DNA of 64,000 nucleotides, from positions 1 through 64,000 of the forward strand of contig NZ_MCZK01000114.1 in NCBI RefSeq assembly GCF_002875945.1, in the 5' to 3' direction. A program made the translations under genes and the position numbers. The notes under the pieces are model-generated. The model did no database searches, was not told the DNA's origin, and saw nothing but the letters and a program-made list of their open reading frames with translations. Origin of the DNA: Vibrio lentus. Lineage in GTDB: Bacteria > Pseudomonadota > Gammaproteobacteria > Enterobacterales > Vibrionaceae. Shown here in pieces: positions 8,155-16,978 of the stretch. How positions within the stretch are numbered: the stretch's first letter is position 1; every line of letters starts with the position of its first letter.

Positions 8155-9771
8155 CTAAGCAAGTTTGAACTTACCAACCAGAGCTTCTAGCTCAGCAACC
8201 TTGGCGTTCAAGCCAAGCGTATTTTCAGAGCTGCGAGTCGCCAGTTGCAAAGATTGCTCAGAGATATCACTGATTGCCGTAATATCTGCAGCAATCTCTT
8301 TGGTTACCGCTGTCTGTTCTTCTGCCGCTGTCGCAATAGAGTTGACCATGCTTTGTACATTGCCAGCACCGCTAACAATTGCTTCTAGAGCCGATACCGC
8401 CCCTGTACTTTGCTCTACACCAATCTCAACTAAACGACAGTTATCTTGAGTGTAAGTCACGGCTTCTTGAGTACCAGACTGGATAGATTGGATGATGCCA
8501 GACACTTCTTGCGTTGCTTTAGTGGTTCTTTCAGCCAATGCTCTTACTTCGTCTGCTACCACGGCAAAACCTCGGCCAAACTCGCCGGCACGCGCCGCTT
8601 CAATCGCCGCATTCAAAGCCAACAGGTTGGTTTGCTCTGCAATGTCTTCGATCACTTTAATTACGCTACCTATTTGTTCACCATGCGAACCCAGCGTGTT
8701 CATCTGTACCGACATGTCACTCATTTGAGCAGAGACTTGTTGAATGCTTGCCACCATCTCTACAATCACATTACGGCCATCTTCTGCTGAAGACTCAGAA
8801 CGTCGAGCTTCTTCATAAGTAGAGGTACCCTGCTGCGCCACTTCAGAGATCGTAAGACTTAGCTCTTCCGCTGCTGTTGCAATCAGATTCGCTTTATCCG
8901 CTTGTGCCGATGCACCAGAAACGATGTCATGGCTAATCGACGACAGTTCGCCAGTAACCGATTGAACTTGGTTGGTAACAGAAGAGATAGAACCTAATAG
9001 ATCCACCAATGATTTCTGCATCTGGTTAATCGACTGAGCTAAGTCAGCCAGTTCGTCACCGGAATCATCAACGATATCTCCAGCCGTTAGGTCGCCATTT
9101 GCCACGCGTCGTGCTACTTGTTCAACACGAGTCAGACGGTTGGTGATCGAGCTAGACAATACATAGGCAATCACACAGCCAAACACAATCGCAATGGCAG
9201 ATAACACCATGATGGTGCGCTCAATCGTAGTAAACGACTCGGTCAATACAAGCAGCGATTGCTCGGTATCCGCACGCTCACTTGCCGATGCTTGGTCCAG
9301 TAAGTTTTCAACTGGGATTAGGGTCGTCTCATACAAAGAACGAAGCTGCTGAATATTCGATAACAGCGCAGACTCATCGTTAATCTTAGGTACAAGTTTC
9401 GATTCAAACTCTTGAGTGAAGCGTCCCATTAGCTCTTCGATTCGCTGAACACGACGGTGGTCTTCTGAACCTCGACTCTCTAGACGTTTCGCTTGTGCGA
9501 TGGCTTGAGCAAACTCGTTTTTATTCGAGCGATAATCATTAAGCGCATTGTCGACTTGAATAATCGCGCCTAAAGCATCTCGGTAGACATCCCCTGCTTC
9601 ATCTATCAGAACAAGGTAAGTAACGGTACCCGGTACATCGTCCATTCTAATTTCATCGGCGCTCTTGTGCGCTCCAATGACCTCTATCCATACAATACCG
9701 ACTAACGTGACAAGAACAGCCAATATAGAGCCAAAACCTGCATAGAGCTTCTTTCTCACTGACAATTTCAC
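8155..9771 (-). CDS. methyl-accepting chemotaxis protein
   Basis: A 538-residue inner-membrane receptor that signals to the CheA kinase. TM1 is at about residues 12-32, a helical periplasmic sensor domain spans about 33-188, TM2 about 189-209, then a HAMP domain and a cytoplasmic four-helix signalling hairpin. The hairpin tip reads [20 protein letters not shown] with the invariant Glu and the following [21 protein letters not shown]. No C-terminal NWETF-type CheR/CheB tether is present. The ligand cannot be told from sequence. The start is GTG 9771 with GTAGGTG upstream. Confidence 0.92.
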   Translation of the reverse strand: MKLSVRKKLYAGFGSILAVLVTLVGIVWIEVIGAHKSADEIRMDDVPGTVTYLVLIDEAGDVYRDALGAIIQVDNALNDYRSNKNEFAQAIAQAKRLESRGSEDHRRVQRIEELMGRFTQEFESKLVPKINDESALLSNIQQLRSLYETTLIPVENLLDQASASERADTEQSLLVLTESFTTIERTIMVLSAIAIVFGCVIAYVLSSSITNRLTRVEQVARRVANGDLTAGDIVDDSGDELADLAQSINQMQKSLVDLLGSISSVTNQVQSVTGELSSISHDIVSGASAQADKANLIATAAEELSLTISEVAQQGTSTYEEARRSESSAEDGRNVIVEMVASIQQVSAQMSDMSVQMNTLGSHGEQIGSVIKVIEDIAEQTNLLALNAAIEAARAGEFGRGFAVVADEVRALAERTTKATQEVSGIIQSIQSGTQEAVTYTQDNCRLVEIGVEQSTGAVSALEAIVSGAGNVQSMVNSIATAAEEQTAVTKEIAADITAISDISEQSLQLATRSSENTLGLNAKVAELEALVGKFKLA

Positions 9772-9895
9772 ACAACACCTACCTAAATAAAATACAGGCT
9801 AAATCAGCCTAACCGATAAATATATCGGCTATCACACGGATAACTTTAGTGAATGTAAGGTTTTTATTTTTCGATGATAATTAAGTTAATAGCAT

Positions 9896-9923
9896 AAAAA
9901 AACGGGAGCCATTGGCTCCCGTT
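9896..9923 (-). terminator. terminator of the sodium-coupled transporter gene
   Basis: Perfect 10-bp stem AACGGGAGCC (9901-9910) / GGCTCCCGTT (9914-9923), followed on the minus strand by a T run. Confidence 0.85.
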
Positions 9924-9978
9924 TCTTAACTTACTTTAACTCACGATTGTCGCTTCTTAGAGCTATGGTTTCTTAAAA

Positions 9979-11412
9979 CTATAACTTCTTAGAGATAAGC
10001 GCAGAGCCAGCAATGATACCAATACCTAGTAGCATGATTGCACCTTTACCGCTGTCGAAGCCAGAAGAGATACCCATGAACGCTACGATAGCGATAGCTA
10101 CTGGGATGATGTACTTAACGAGTGTGTACCATAGACCGAATAGTGGGAAAGATACTTCACCGTCGTTAGTGATTTCTTTCTCTAGGTCAGCACGGTTCAG
10201 TCTCCAACCAGCGAAGATACATACCAACATACCGCCAACTGCTAGGAAGATCTTATCAGTTAGTAGGTCGAAGATATCGAACGCACCAGTACCGAACAGT
10301 GTTGGACCGAAGCCACCAAGTGATAGAGAAGCGAAGATACATAGAATCGCCATTACGACACTTGCAGACAGTACTGCAGTCACACGCTTCATGCCTTTTT
10401 CATCGATTAGGTACGAAACCACAACTTCAAGTAGAGATACTGAAGAAGTAAGTGCCGCAACACTTAGACCAACGAAGAACATAAGAGCAAATAGAAGACC
10501 AACTACGCCGCCCATTTCAGCGAATAGCTGAGGAACAACAACGAATACTAGACCAGGACCAGCTGCAGGTTCCATACCGAATGCGAACATTGCAGGGAAC
10601 ATTGCAACACCAGCTAGGATAGCAACGCCTGTATCCATCGCTGTAACCATAGCTGTAGTTTGAACTAGGTTCTCTTTCTTCTTAAGGTAAGAACCGTAAG
10701 TCAACATACAACCCATACCAAGAGATAGTGAGAAGAATGCTTGACCTAGTGCAGCTAGGATTACACCGCTGTCTACTTTAGAGAAGTCAGGGCTGAATAG
10801 GAATTCAAGACCAGCCATAGCGCCCGGAAGCATTAGGCCTTTGATTGATACCACGATAAGGATGATGAAAAGAAGTGGCATCAGAATCTTACCCGCTTTC
10901 TCAATACCGCCAGAAATACCCTTCATAACGATGACAACGTTAAGTAGTAGGTATAGGCCCATCCACATAAGTGGTTGAACTGGGTTTGAGATAAAGCCAC
11001 CGAAGCTGTCGCCGATTGCTTCAGGTGCGTCTAGTAGACCACCAGCAATTTTACCGATGTATGCGATAGACCAGCCACCTACTACAGGGTAGAAACCCAT
11101 GATCAGTAGACCACTGACTACGCCGATAACACCAGCGAACGTCCAACGACGGTCAGTCGATTTAAATGCACCTACTGCTGATTTTTGCGTATGACGGCCA
11201 ATCGCAAATTCAGTCAGCATGACACTGAAACCAATGAAGATTACAAAAAACAGGTAAATTGCAACGAATGCACCGCCGCCACTTTCGCCTGCCGTGTATG
11301 GGAATTTCCAGATGTTACCTAAGCCAACAGCAGAACCTGCTGCAGCCATTACGAATCCTAACTTCGAACCCCAGGTATCGCGGGGTGTTGTGGTTGTATT
11401 ACTAGTAGCCAC
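9979..11412 (-). CDS. sodium-dependent transporter, neurotransmitter:sodium symporter (SNF) family
   Basis: A 477-residue inner-membrane symporter with the bacterial SNF fold. The N-terminal hallmark WGSKLGFVMAAAGSAVGLGN carries the residues that bind sodium in LeuT-type proteins, followed by IWKFPYTAGESGGGAF. Eleven to twelve membrane segments are visible. Members import amino acids such as tyrosine, tryptophan or leucine; the substrate is not predictable here. The start is GTG 11410-11412 with GGAG five nt upstream. Confidence 0.9.
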   Translation of the reverse strand: MATSNTTTTPRDTWGSKLGFVMAAAGSAVGLGNIWKFPYTAGESGGGAFVAIYLFFVIFIGFSVMLTEFAIGRHTQKSAVGAFKSTDRRWTFAGVIGVVSGLLIMGFYPVVGGWSIAYIGKIAGGLLDAPEAIGDSFGGFISNPVQPLMWMGLYLLLNVVIVMKGISGGIEKAGKILMPLLFIILIVVSIKGLMLPGAMAGLEFLFSPDFSKVDSGVILAALGQAFFSLSLGMGCMLTYGSYLKKKENLVQTTAMVTAMDTGVAILAGVAMFPAMFAFGMEPAAGPGLVFVVVPQLFAEMGGVVGLLFALMFFVGLSVAALTSSVSLLEVVVSYLIDEKGMKRVTAVLSASVVMAILCIFASLSLGGFGPTLFGTGAFDIFDLLTDKIFLAVGGMLVCIFAGWRLNRADLEKEITNDGEVSFPLFGLWYTLVKYIIPVAIAIVAFMGISSGFDSGKGAIMLLGIGIIAGSALISKKL

Positions 11413-11779
11413 GTGTACTCCAAACTTTTGTGTTATGTGATGTTGTGTTTTGCTTTGGGTGGCGTCTTTAAAAGATAAGGTGTATAAAAAAATTTACACA
11501 CCTAAAAGATTTGATTGACGCTCGTTATATAGCAAGTAAACCAGTTTAAGAATAAAATTGGAAGTGCGAACCGTACATATTTCGTTACCAATGTAAATTT
11601 TTATGGTTAAATGCCGACTTTTCGTACAAAACAATCGTTTTCGTCTTAAGTTAACTAAAACTTAACAACTTTCACCTGTTTACCGCTTTTACTCTATTTT
11701 GTAAATAGTTGATTCCGCAAATTCCCATATTGGCAAAATAGCATTACTATCTAAGTGTCTCTTTTTTCGAGTATTCAAT
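11413..11779. other. divergent promoter region between the SNF transporter and cls
   Basis: 367 bases without a gene. It holds an imperfect inverted repeat AGGTGT...ACACCT (11478-11503) and a 16-mer at 11629-11644 ending CGTTTTCGT that resembles one half of a PurR operator. No riboswitch pattern was recognised. Confidence 0.3.
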
Positions 11780-13234
11780 GTGGAAAAGCTCTACCATTTT
11801 TTAACTTTAGCTTCTGTCGCTTTGTACTGGGTTCTCGTAGCCGGTGTGACTTTCCGTGTCGTACTAAAACGACGCTCAGTGAGTGTTTCTCTCGCGTGGC
11901 TGATGGTTATCTACATTATCCCGATTGTTGGGGTCGCTTGTTACTTCCTTTTCGGTGAGCTAAACCTAGGTAAAAAAAGGGCTGAGCGCGCACATCGCAT
12001 GTTTACTCCCTTTGGTGATTGGTTCCGACAATTAAATGATTGTCAGCTCCACCTTCCTGGTAAAGTTGGCTCCCCTATCCACAAGATCGATGAGCTTTGT
12101 AACAACCGAATGGGCATTCCTGCGCTCAGTGGAAACACACTTTCATTACAATCTTCACCCAATGAGATCCTACACGCAATTATCGAAGATATAGAAAACG
12201 CCCAGACCAGCATCAAAATGGTTTTCTATATTTGGCACCCTGGCGGACTCACTGATTCAGTTGCATCGGCTTTAATACGAGCGGCGAAACGCGGTGTCGA
12301 TGTTAAGGTTTTACTCGATTCTGCAGGTAGCCCTCGCTTCTTCAAAAGCCATTGGCATTCAATGATGAAAGACGCTGGCGTTCACGTCGTACAAGCATTA
12401 GAAGTTAGCCCTTGGCGTATCTTTTTACGTCGCTTAGATTTAAGACAACACCGTAAAATCATCGTGATTGATGAGACCATTGCCTACACAGGTTCAATGA
12501 ATATGGTCGATCCTGCATATTTCAAACAGAGCTCAGGCGTAGGTCAGTGGATCGACGTCATGGTGCGCGTGACTGGGCCTACGGTTAACGTATTGTCTGC
12601 AATTCATGGTTGGGATTGGGAAGTGGAAACAGGTGTACGTATTCTGCCTGACCTACCGGAGTGTGCTGTCGAAGAAATAAAGACTCATCACCCGGTGCAA
12701 GTGGTTCCGTCTGGTCCGGGTATGCCGGAATATTTGATCCTCCAAGTTTTAACCATTGCGATTAATCAGGCAAATCACTCTGTTCGTATCACTACGCCCT
12801 ACTTCGTACCCAGTGCCGACTTACTAGAAACACTTAAAATGACCGCACAGCGTGGTGTGAGCGTAGAACTGATCATTCCACACAACAACGATTCATTGAT
12901 GGTCAAATGGGCTTCTCGTGCGTTTTATACCGAGTTGCTTGAAGCTGGCGTAAAGATCTATGAGTTTTACGGTGGCCTTCTTCATACCAAATCGGTAGTG
13001 ATCGATGAAGAGTTTTGCTTGATTGGGACGGTCAATATCGACATGCGCAGTTTGTGGCTTAACTTTGAAGTGACGCTTGCCGTGGATGATGTGCATTTCA
13101 CTCAGCAGCTATCTGAATTACAGCAGTCCTATATTGATTCTTCTCACCCTGTTGAATTGGAACAATGGGAAAAGAGGAATTTGAGAAACCGTTTCTTTGA
13201 AAGGCTGTTCTACTTATTTAACCCGCTGCTCTAA
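11780..13234 (+). CDS. cls: cardiolipin synthase (phospholipase D family)
   Basis: A 484-residue inner-membrane enzyme that condenses two phosphatidylglycerols into cardiolipin and glycerol. Two N-terminal membrane segments (about residues 5-25 and 38-58) are followed by two phospholipase-D domains with intact HKD motifs: HRKIIVIDETIAYTGSMN and HTKSVVIDEEFCLIGTVN. The length matches E. coli ClsA (486). The start is GTG 11780; the ATG at 11778 is in another frame. It is transcribed alone, divergently from the SNF transporter gene. Confidence 0.93.
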   Translation: MEKLYHFLTLASVALYWVLVAGVTFRVVLKRRSVSVSLAWLMVIYIIPIVGVACYFLFGELNLGKKRAERAHRMFTPFGDWFRQLNDCQLHLPGKVGSPIHKIDELCNNRMGIPALSGNTLSLQSSPNEILHAIIEDIENAQTSIKMVFYIWHPGGLTDSVASALIRAAKRGVDVKVLLDSAGSPRFFKSHWHSMMKDAGVHVVQALEVSPWRIFLRRLDLRQHRKIIVIDETIAYTGSMNMVDPAYFKQSSGVGQWIDVMVRVTGPTVNVLSAIHGWDWEVETGVRILPDLPECAVEEIKTHHPVQVVPSGPGMPEYLILQVLTIAINQANHSVRITTPYFVPSADLLETLKMTAQRGVSVELIIPHNNDSLMVKWASRAFYTELLEAGVKIYEFYGGLLHTKSVVIDEEFCLIGTVNIDMRSLWLNFEVTLAVDDVHFTQQLSELQQSYIDSSHPVELEQWEKRNLRNRFFERLFYLFNPLL

Positions 13235-13434
13235 CGTGAACAAAGTCGCGAATACATTAAGACGTTAAAATCTATCACGACTTTTATATCTATCGCTTTT
13301 TAGCCTTTCATTGAAAAACGCACTGAAAAGTTAAAAAGCGAAAGAAAACCGTAAAAACTCAACCTCTCCTCTTGCTTTGATGCCTCTTCGCATGTTTTAA
13401 ATAGGACATAACCGATCGATAAGGAATTCACAGC

Positions 13435-14619
13435 ATGTCCGAAAGTAAAACCACCAAACTCATCACTGCAGGTCGTGATAAGAAGTGGACCAATGGCGTC
13501 GTTAACCCACCCGTGCAACGCGCTTCAACTGTCGTATTCAATACAGTAGAAGAGAAACGCAAAGCGACCGTTAATCGCGCTAACAAGACACTTTTCTACG
13601 GGCGCCGTGGCACCACGACTCATTTCGCATTTCAAGATGCAATGGTTGAAGTTGAAGGCGGTGCAGGCTGTGCACTCTACCCTTGTGGTACCGCAGCAAT
13701 CTCTAACGCAATCTTATCGTTTGTTGAAACCGGTGATCACATCTTAATGGTCGATACCTGTTACGAGCCGACGCGTGATTTCTGTGACACCATCATGAAA
13801 AAGATGGGCGTAGAGACGACTTACTACGAACCAACAATTGGCGAAGGCATCCAAGACCTTATCAAGCCAAATACCAAGGTATTATTTACCGAGTCTCCGG
13901 GTTCAGTAACCATGGAAGTTCAAGACGTTCCGACTCTGGCTCGTATTGCTCACGAACATGACATCATCGTTATGCTTGATAATACTTGGGCGGCAGGTGT
14001 GAACTTCTCACCGTTTGATTTCGGTGTTGATATCTCGATTCAAGCAGCGACCAAATACATCGTGGGTCACTCAGATGTAATGCTAGGTACCGCTGTTGCC
14101 AACGAGAAATGCTGGGATCAATTGCGCGAGCAGAGTTACTTGATGGGACAATGCGTGTCTCCAGATGACGCTTATCTTGGTCTTCGCGGTATTCGAACTC
14201 TTGATGTTCGACTTCGCCAACACGCTGAAAGCAGCTTAAAAGTCGCGAAATGGTTAGAGACTCGCCCTGAAGTCGATCATGTTCGTCACCCTGCCCTTGA
14301 GTCTTGCCCTGGTCATGAATTCTTTAAGCGAGATTTTACTGGCGGTAATGGCCTGTTCTCGTTCGTTCTGAAAAATTCAAACCCACAAGCGACCACAGCT
14401 CTACTTGATGGTATGACACACTTCAGCATGGGTTACTCATGGGGTGGATTTGAGAGTTTGATTCTAGCCAATGAACCAAGCAGCTTTAACAGCTTGAGAA
14501 CAGTAGCAAATCCAAACTTCGAAGGAACCCTGATCCGAGTTCATATCGGCTTAGAAGACGTCGATGACTTGATTGCAGACCTAGAGGCTGGCTTAGAGCG
14601 TTACAACGCTCTGCTTTAA
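13435..14619 (+). CDS. metC: cystathionine beta-lyase
   Basis: A 394-residue PLP-dependent enzyme of the Cys/Met metabolism family, splitting cystathionine to homocysteine, pyruvate and ammonia in methionine synthesis. The cofactor lysine is in [19 protein letters not shown] (about residue 210); the N-terminal [20 protein letters not shown] and [13 protein letters not shown] match proteobacterial MetC. The start is ATG 13435 after GATAAGGAATTC. A weak MetJ-like octamer upstream was judged too poor to annotate. Confidence 0.93.
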   Translation: MSESKTTKLITAGRDKKWTNGVVNPPVQRASTVVFNTVEEKRKATVNRANKTLFYGRRGTTTHFAFQDAMVEVEGGAGCALYPCGTAAISNAILSFVETGDHILMVDTCYEPTRDFCDTIMKKMGVETTYYEPTIGEGIQDLIKPNTKVLFTESPGSVTMEVQDVPTLARIAHEHDIIVMLDNTWAAGVNFSPFDFGVDISIQAATKYIVGHSDVMLGTAVANEKCWDQLREQSYLMGQCVSPDDAYLGLRGIRTLDVRLRQHAESSLKVAKWLETRPEVDHVRHPALESCPGHEFFKRDFTGGNGLFSFVLKNSNPQATTALLDGMTHFSMGYSWGGFESLILANEPSSFNSLRTVANPNFEGTLIRVHIGLEDVDDLIADLEAGLERYNALL

Positions 14620-14648
14620 TCTACGTTGATAATTCATCTAGAAACACA

Positions 14649-14671
14649 AAAGGCAGGTATATCCTGCCTTT
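14649..14671. terminator. bidirectional terminator between metC and the convergent gene
   Basis: Stem AAAGGCAGG / CCTGCCTTT around loop TATAT, with A and T runs on the two sides. Confidence 0.8.
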
Positions 14672-14709
14672 CATTTATTTGGCTTTGTATATAAGCGTCA
14701 TCAGCAATA

Positions 14710-15183
14710 CTATTTCTGAACCTTAAAGCACGCCCAGTTAAAGATTTCAGAACGGTGCTCATTGAACAAATACAGAGACTGATCCTTGGCCAAGATAGAG
14801 TAATCAATAGTCACCCCTTTGTACTCGCTGTATTCCTGATTAATGATTGGGTCATGGAAAGGTGTCGCGGTTCTCACATCAATAATACTCATCGATAAAT
14901 TATTCCCATCAAGACCGTAATATCCGGAATAAAGATTTTCCATTGTCCCTTCGCTTCCGTCCTTCTCTGTGATCGTCACAAACTCTCTCATACTAAATGT
15001 CTGATCCGACTGAAAAGTAAGACTCATGCGCTCATAAAGCGATTGATACGGTTGAAATGCATGAGATAAGAAGTCCGTTTTGAGCGTTTTACAATGCCAT
15101 CGAGTGCCCGCCAATGAGTTTTGTTCTAACAGAAAACTCGCCGCAGCAATTGCCAATAGAATGAGTAAGCCAATTAATCGCAA
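14710..15183 (-). CDS. small membrane-anchored periplasmic partner of the adjacent ToxR-type regulator (VtrC/ToxS-like)
   Basis: A 157-residue protein with one N-terminal hydrophobic segment (about residues 3-20) and a periplasmic domain rich in short beta strands (SLTFQSDQTFSMREFVTIT, NLYSGYYGLDGNNLSMSI). It opens with GTRWHC and closes with WACFK, placing Cys31 and Cys152 for a possible disulphide that closes a barrel. The start is TTG 15183 after GAGGAG, and the gene overlaps the 3' end of the regulator gene by 10 nt. This layout is that of ToxR-ToxS, TcpP-TcpH and above all VtrA-VtrC, where the second protein is a lipocalin-like partner forming the sensor. Sequence similarity to any of them is not obvious, so the assignment rests on context and topology. 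Confidence 0.6.
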   Translation of the reverse strand: MRLIGLLILLAIAAASFLLEQNSLAGTRWHCKTLKTDFLSHAFQPYQSLYERMSLTFQSDQTFSMREFVTITEKDGSEGTMENLYSGYYGLDGNNLSMSIIDVRTATPFHDPIINQEYSEYKGVTIDYSILAKDQSLYLFNEHRSEIFNWACFKVQK

Positions 15184-16163
15184 AAGTGACTCCTCTTTTC
15201 CATATGCTTTGCAAATGACTCAAAAGACGTCTCTACATTGAAAATCGTCGCGCCATAATTGAAAGCCTCACCATCCTTCCTTTGAACCAACATGTATAAC
15301 GCGTCATTCTCTGGCTGGTCAACCGATAGGTAAATACGAACAAACACATCCACATTACAATGGTTAGGTATTACATCTGTGAGCTTTTGAGTAATTGTAG
15401 GCAACGAATAGGCTTCATTGCGAACAATATGGAAGAAGTAGTGATTAGTATTGTCTGTGTAGCTATCTTTATATTCCGCCTTATCAACGAAATAAGGTGA
15501 TGGCTGATAGTAGATTTGGAAAAGGTTGAACGCCGTTACGGCTAAACAGAGTAAAGCGAGCAAATAACCCGCTCGAACGAAATACACATTACTTTTTGTT
15601 TTTGAAAGATCGAGCTCAGCGGAGTTTAATTCTTGGTTTGAGGCCGTGTTTGGTTCTGACTCAGTTATCTTGGACAAGTTTGCTTCGGTAGAGGTTTCTT
15701 TCGTCACTGACACTTGTTGGGTGACAGAAGTTTGTGACTTAAAGTTTAAGTCCTCAGACGGAGAAACTAAGTCTTCAGGCAAAGAGTTAGCTTCAAACTC
15801 CTCTGTCGTCACCTGAGAAAATGAAGCGTCAGTTGTCGCGGACTTTATCGACTCATCGATTTCCAGCGAGTAACCCGTCTTACTGACGGTACGAATCGTC
15901 GCGCAGCCACAAGTGACTCTAGACAACGTTTTTCTAACCTTGGATATCACATTGGTCAGCGCTTGTTCTGAGACAATCACATTGCCCCAACATCTATCAA
16001 ATATCAGACCTCGTTCAATGCATTCACCGGCGTTTTCTAACAAGAAAAGAAACACCTTCCCTTCTAGTGGTGCGATAGTTTCTACATGGCCATCTTCACG
16101 CACAAACTGCCTAAGTAAAGGATCGTAAGTAGCACCACATATTTGGTAGTTTTGTTGTTTCAC
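15174..16163 (-). CDS. ToxR/VtrA-type membrane-bound winged-helix transcriptional regulator
   Basis: A 329-residue one-component regulator. Residues 1-103 form an OmpR/ToxR winged helix: LEGKVFLFLLENAGECIERG, then WGNVIVSEQALTNVISKVRK and the wing IRTVSKTGYSLE. A Ser/Thr/Glu-rich linker (about 104-192) leads to a single membrane segment at about 195-217 and a 110-residue periplasmic domain. There is no phosphoacceptor domain, so the signal must come through the periplasmic part, presumably together with the small protein encoded next. The start is GTG 16161-16163. The target genes are unknown; ToxR relatives control outer-membrane proteins, bile responses or virulence. Confidence 0.85.
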   Translation of the reverse strand: MKQQNYQICGATYDPLLRQFVREDGHVETIAPLEGKVFLFLLENAGECIERGLIFDRCWGNVIVSEQALTNVISKVRKTLSRVTCGCATIRTVSKTGYSLEIDESIKSATTDASFSQVTTEEFEANSLPEDLVSPSEDLNFKSQTSVTQQVSVTKETSTEANLSKITESEPNTASNQELNSAELDLSKTKSNVYFVRAGYLLALLCLAVTAFNLFQIYYQPSPYFVDKAEYKDSYTDNTNHYFFHIVRNEAYSLPTITQKLTDVIPNHCNVDVFVRIYLSVDQPENDALYMLVQRKDGEAFNYGATIFNVETSFESFAKHMEKRSHFCD

Positions 16164-16272
16164 TATCGTTGTCTACATTTGAATTCGGTCGCATATAATA
16201 TGGAATAGTTTATAAATGGCCAGTGAATTTTCCAGTTTTCACTCAATTATTTCGCGACGATAAATAACACTT

Positions 16273-16839
16273 TTATTTATAAGGACAACCGACCACATGA
16301 TCGTTAACCATCCCGGTTGCCTGCATAAACGCATAACAGATTGTTTCTCCTACAAACTTGAAGCCTCTTTTTTTCAAAAACTTGCTCATCGCTTTTGATT
16401 GCTCTGTAGAAGCGGGAACTTGAGACATCTCTGTCCATTGATTCTCGACCACCTTGTTATCGACAAACTGCCATAACGCATTAGACAGAGAACCGAACTC
16501 CTTTTGAAGTTCAAGTGTTGCGCGGGCATTGTTATAGACAGAGGCGATCTTTCCCTTATGCCTAACCACATCAAAATTCTCAATGACATTTGGCACATCG
16601 TCTTCGTTCATCGATGAGAGCTTATTCAGATCATAATTATCGAAAGCAGCACGATACCCTTTTCGCTTCTTAAGTATCGTAATCCAGCTAAGGCCCGCTT
16701 GTGCGCCCTCTAAGGTAATGAACTCAAACAAGACTTGATCATCGTAAACCGGTACACCCCATTCCTTGTCGTGATATTCCCTTTCAAGCTCGTGCTTGAG
16801 TGCCCATGCACACGTTCGATCCGATGCATTTATTTCCAT
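16273..16839 (-). CDS. tag: DNA-3-methyladenine glycosylase I
   Basis: A 188-residue base-excision repair enzyme that removes 3-methyladenine from alkylated DNA. The Tag hallmark CAWALKHELEREYHDKEWG carries the zinc ligands Cys and His, and the C-terminal HVVGCPYK supplies the others; GAQAGLSWITILKKRKGYR is the helix-hairpin region with the catalytic acid. All expected residues are present. ATG 16839 follows AAGAGGCTTAAA. An 8-bp tandem repeat lies about 50 bases upstream, where its promoter would be expected. Confidence 0.93.
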   Translation of the reverse strand: MEINASDRTCAWALKHELEREYHDKEWGVPVYDDQVLFEFITLEGAQAGLSWITILKKRKGYRAAFDNYDLNKLSSMNEDDVPNVIENFDVVRHKGKIASVYNNARATLELQKEFGSLSNALWQFVDNKVVENQWTEMSQVPASTEQSKAMSKFLKKRGFKFVGETICYAFMQATGMVNDHVVGCPYK

Positions 16840-16887
16840 TTTAAGCCTCTTTCTTTAGGGTCTTTTGACTTTTGACCTTTAACCATT

Positions 16888-16932
16888 AGCAACTTAGCAA
16901 CTTAGCAACTTAGCAACTTAGCAACTTAGCAA
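16888..16932. repeat. 8-bp tandem repeat, unit AGCAACTT, 5.6 copies
   Basis: Five perfect copies of AGCAACTT (16888-16927) plus a partial sixth. It lies between the terminator of the RND operon and the tag start codon, about 50-95 bases upstream of tag. An identical array of this kind is prone to slippage. Confidence 0.95.
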
Positions 16933-16958
16933 AAAATAATGCCCCATTAAGGGGCATT
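16931..16958 (-). terminator. terminator of the RND efflux operon
   Basis: Stem AATGCCCC (16938-16945) / GGGGCATT (16951-16958), loop ATTAA, followed on the minus strand by a T run. Confidence 0.85.
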
Positions 16959-16978
16959 CATTCTTAGGGTAACTGATA

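Noticed and set aside
10013-10531. 172-codon plus-strand frame inside the SNF transporter gene
   Set aside because: Antisense shadow of a well-supported membrane protein; no ribosome site and unlikely composition.
11629-11644. PurR-like 16-mer between the SNF transporter and cls
   Set aside because: One half-site is perfect but the other matches poorly, and neither gene is an obvious purine gene.
13259-13290. MetJ-like octamer AGACGTTA upstream of metC
   Set aside because: Only one octamer is close to AGACGTCT; the following 8-mers do not match, and MetJ needs tandem boxes.
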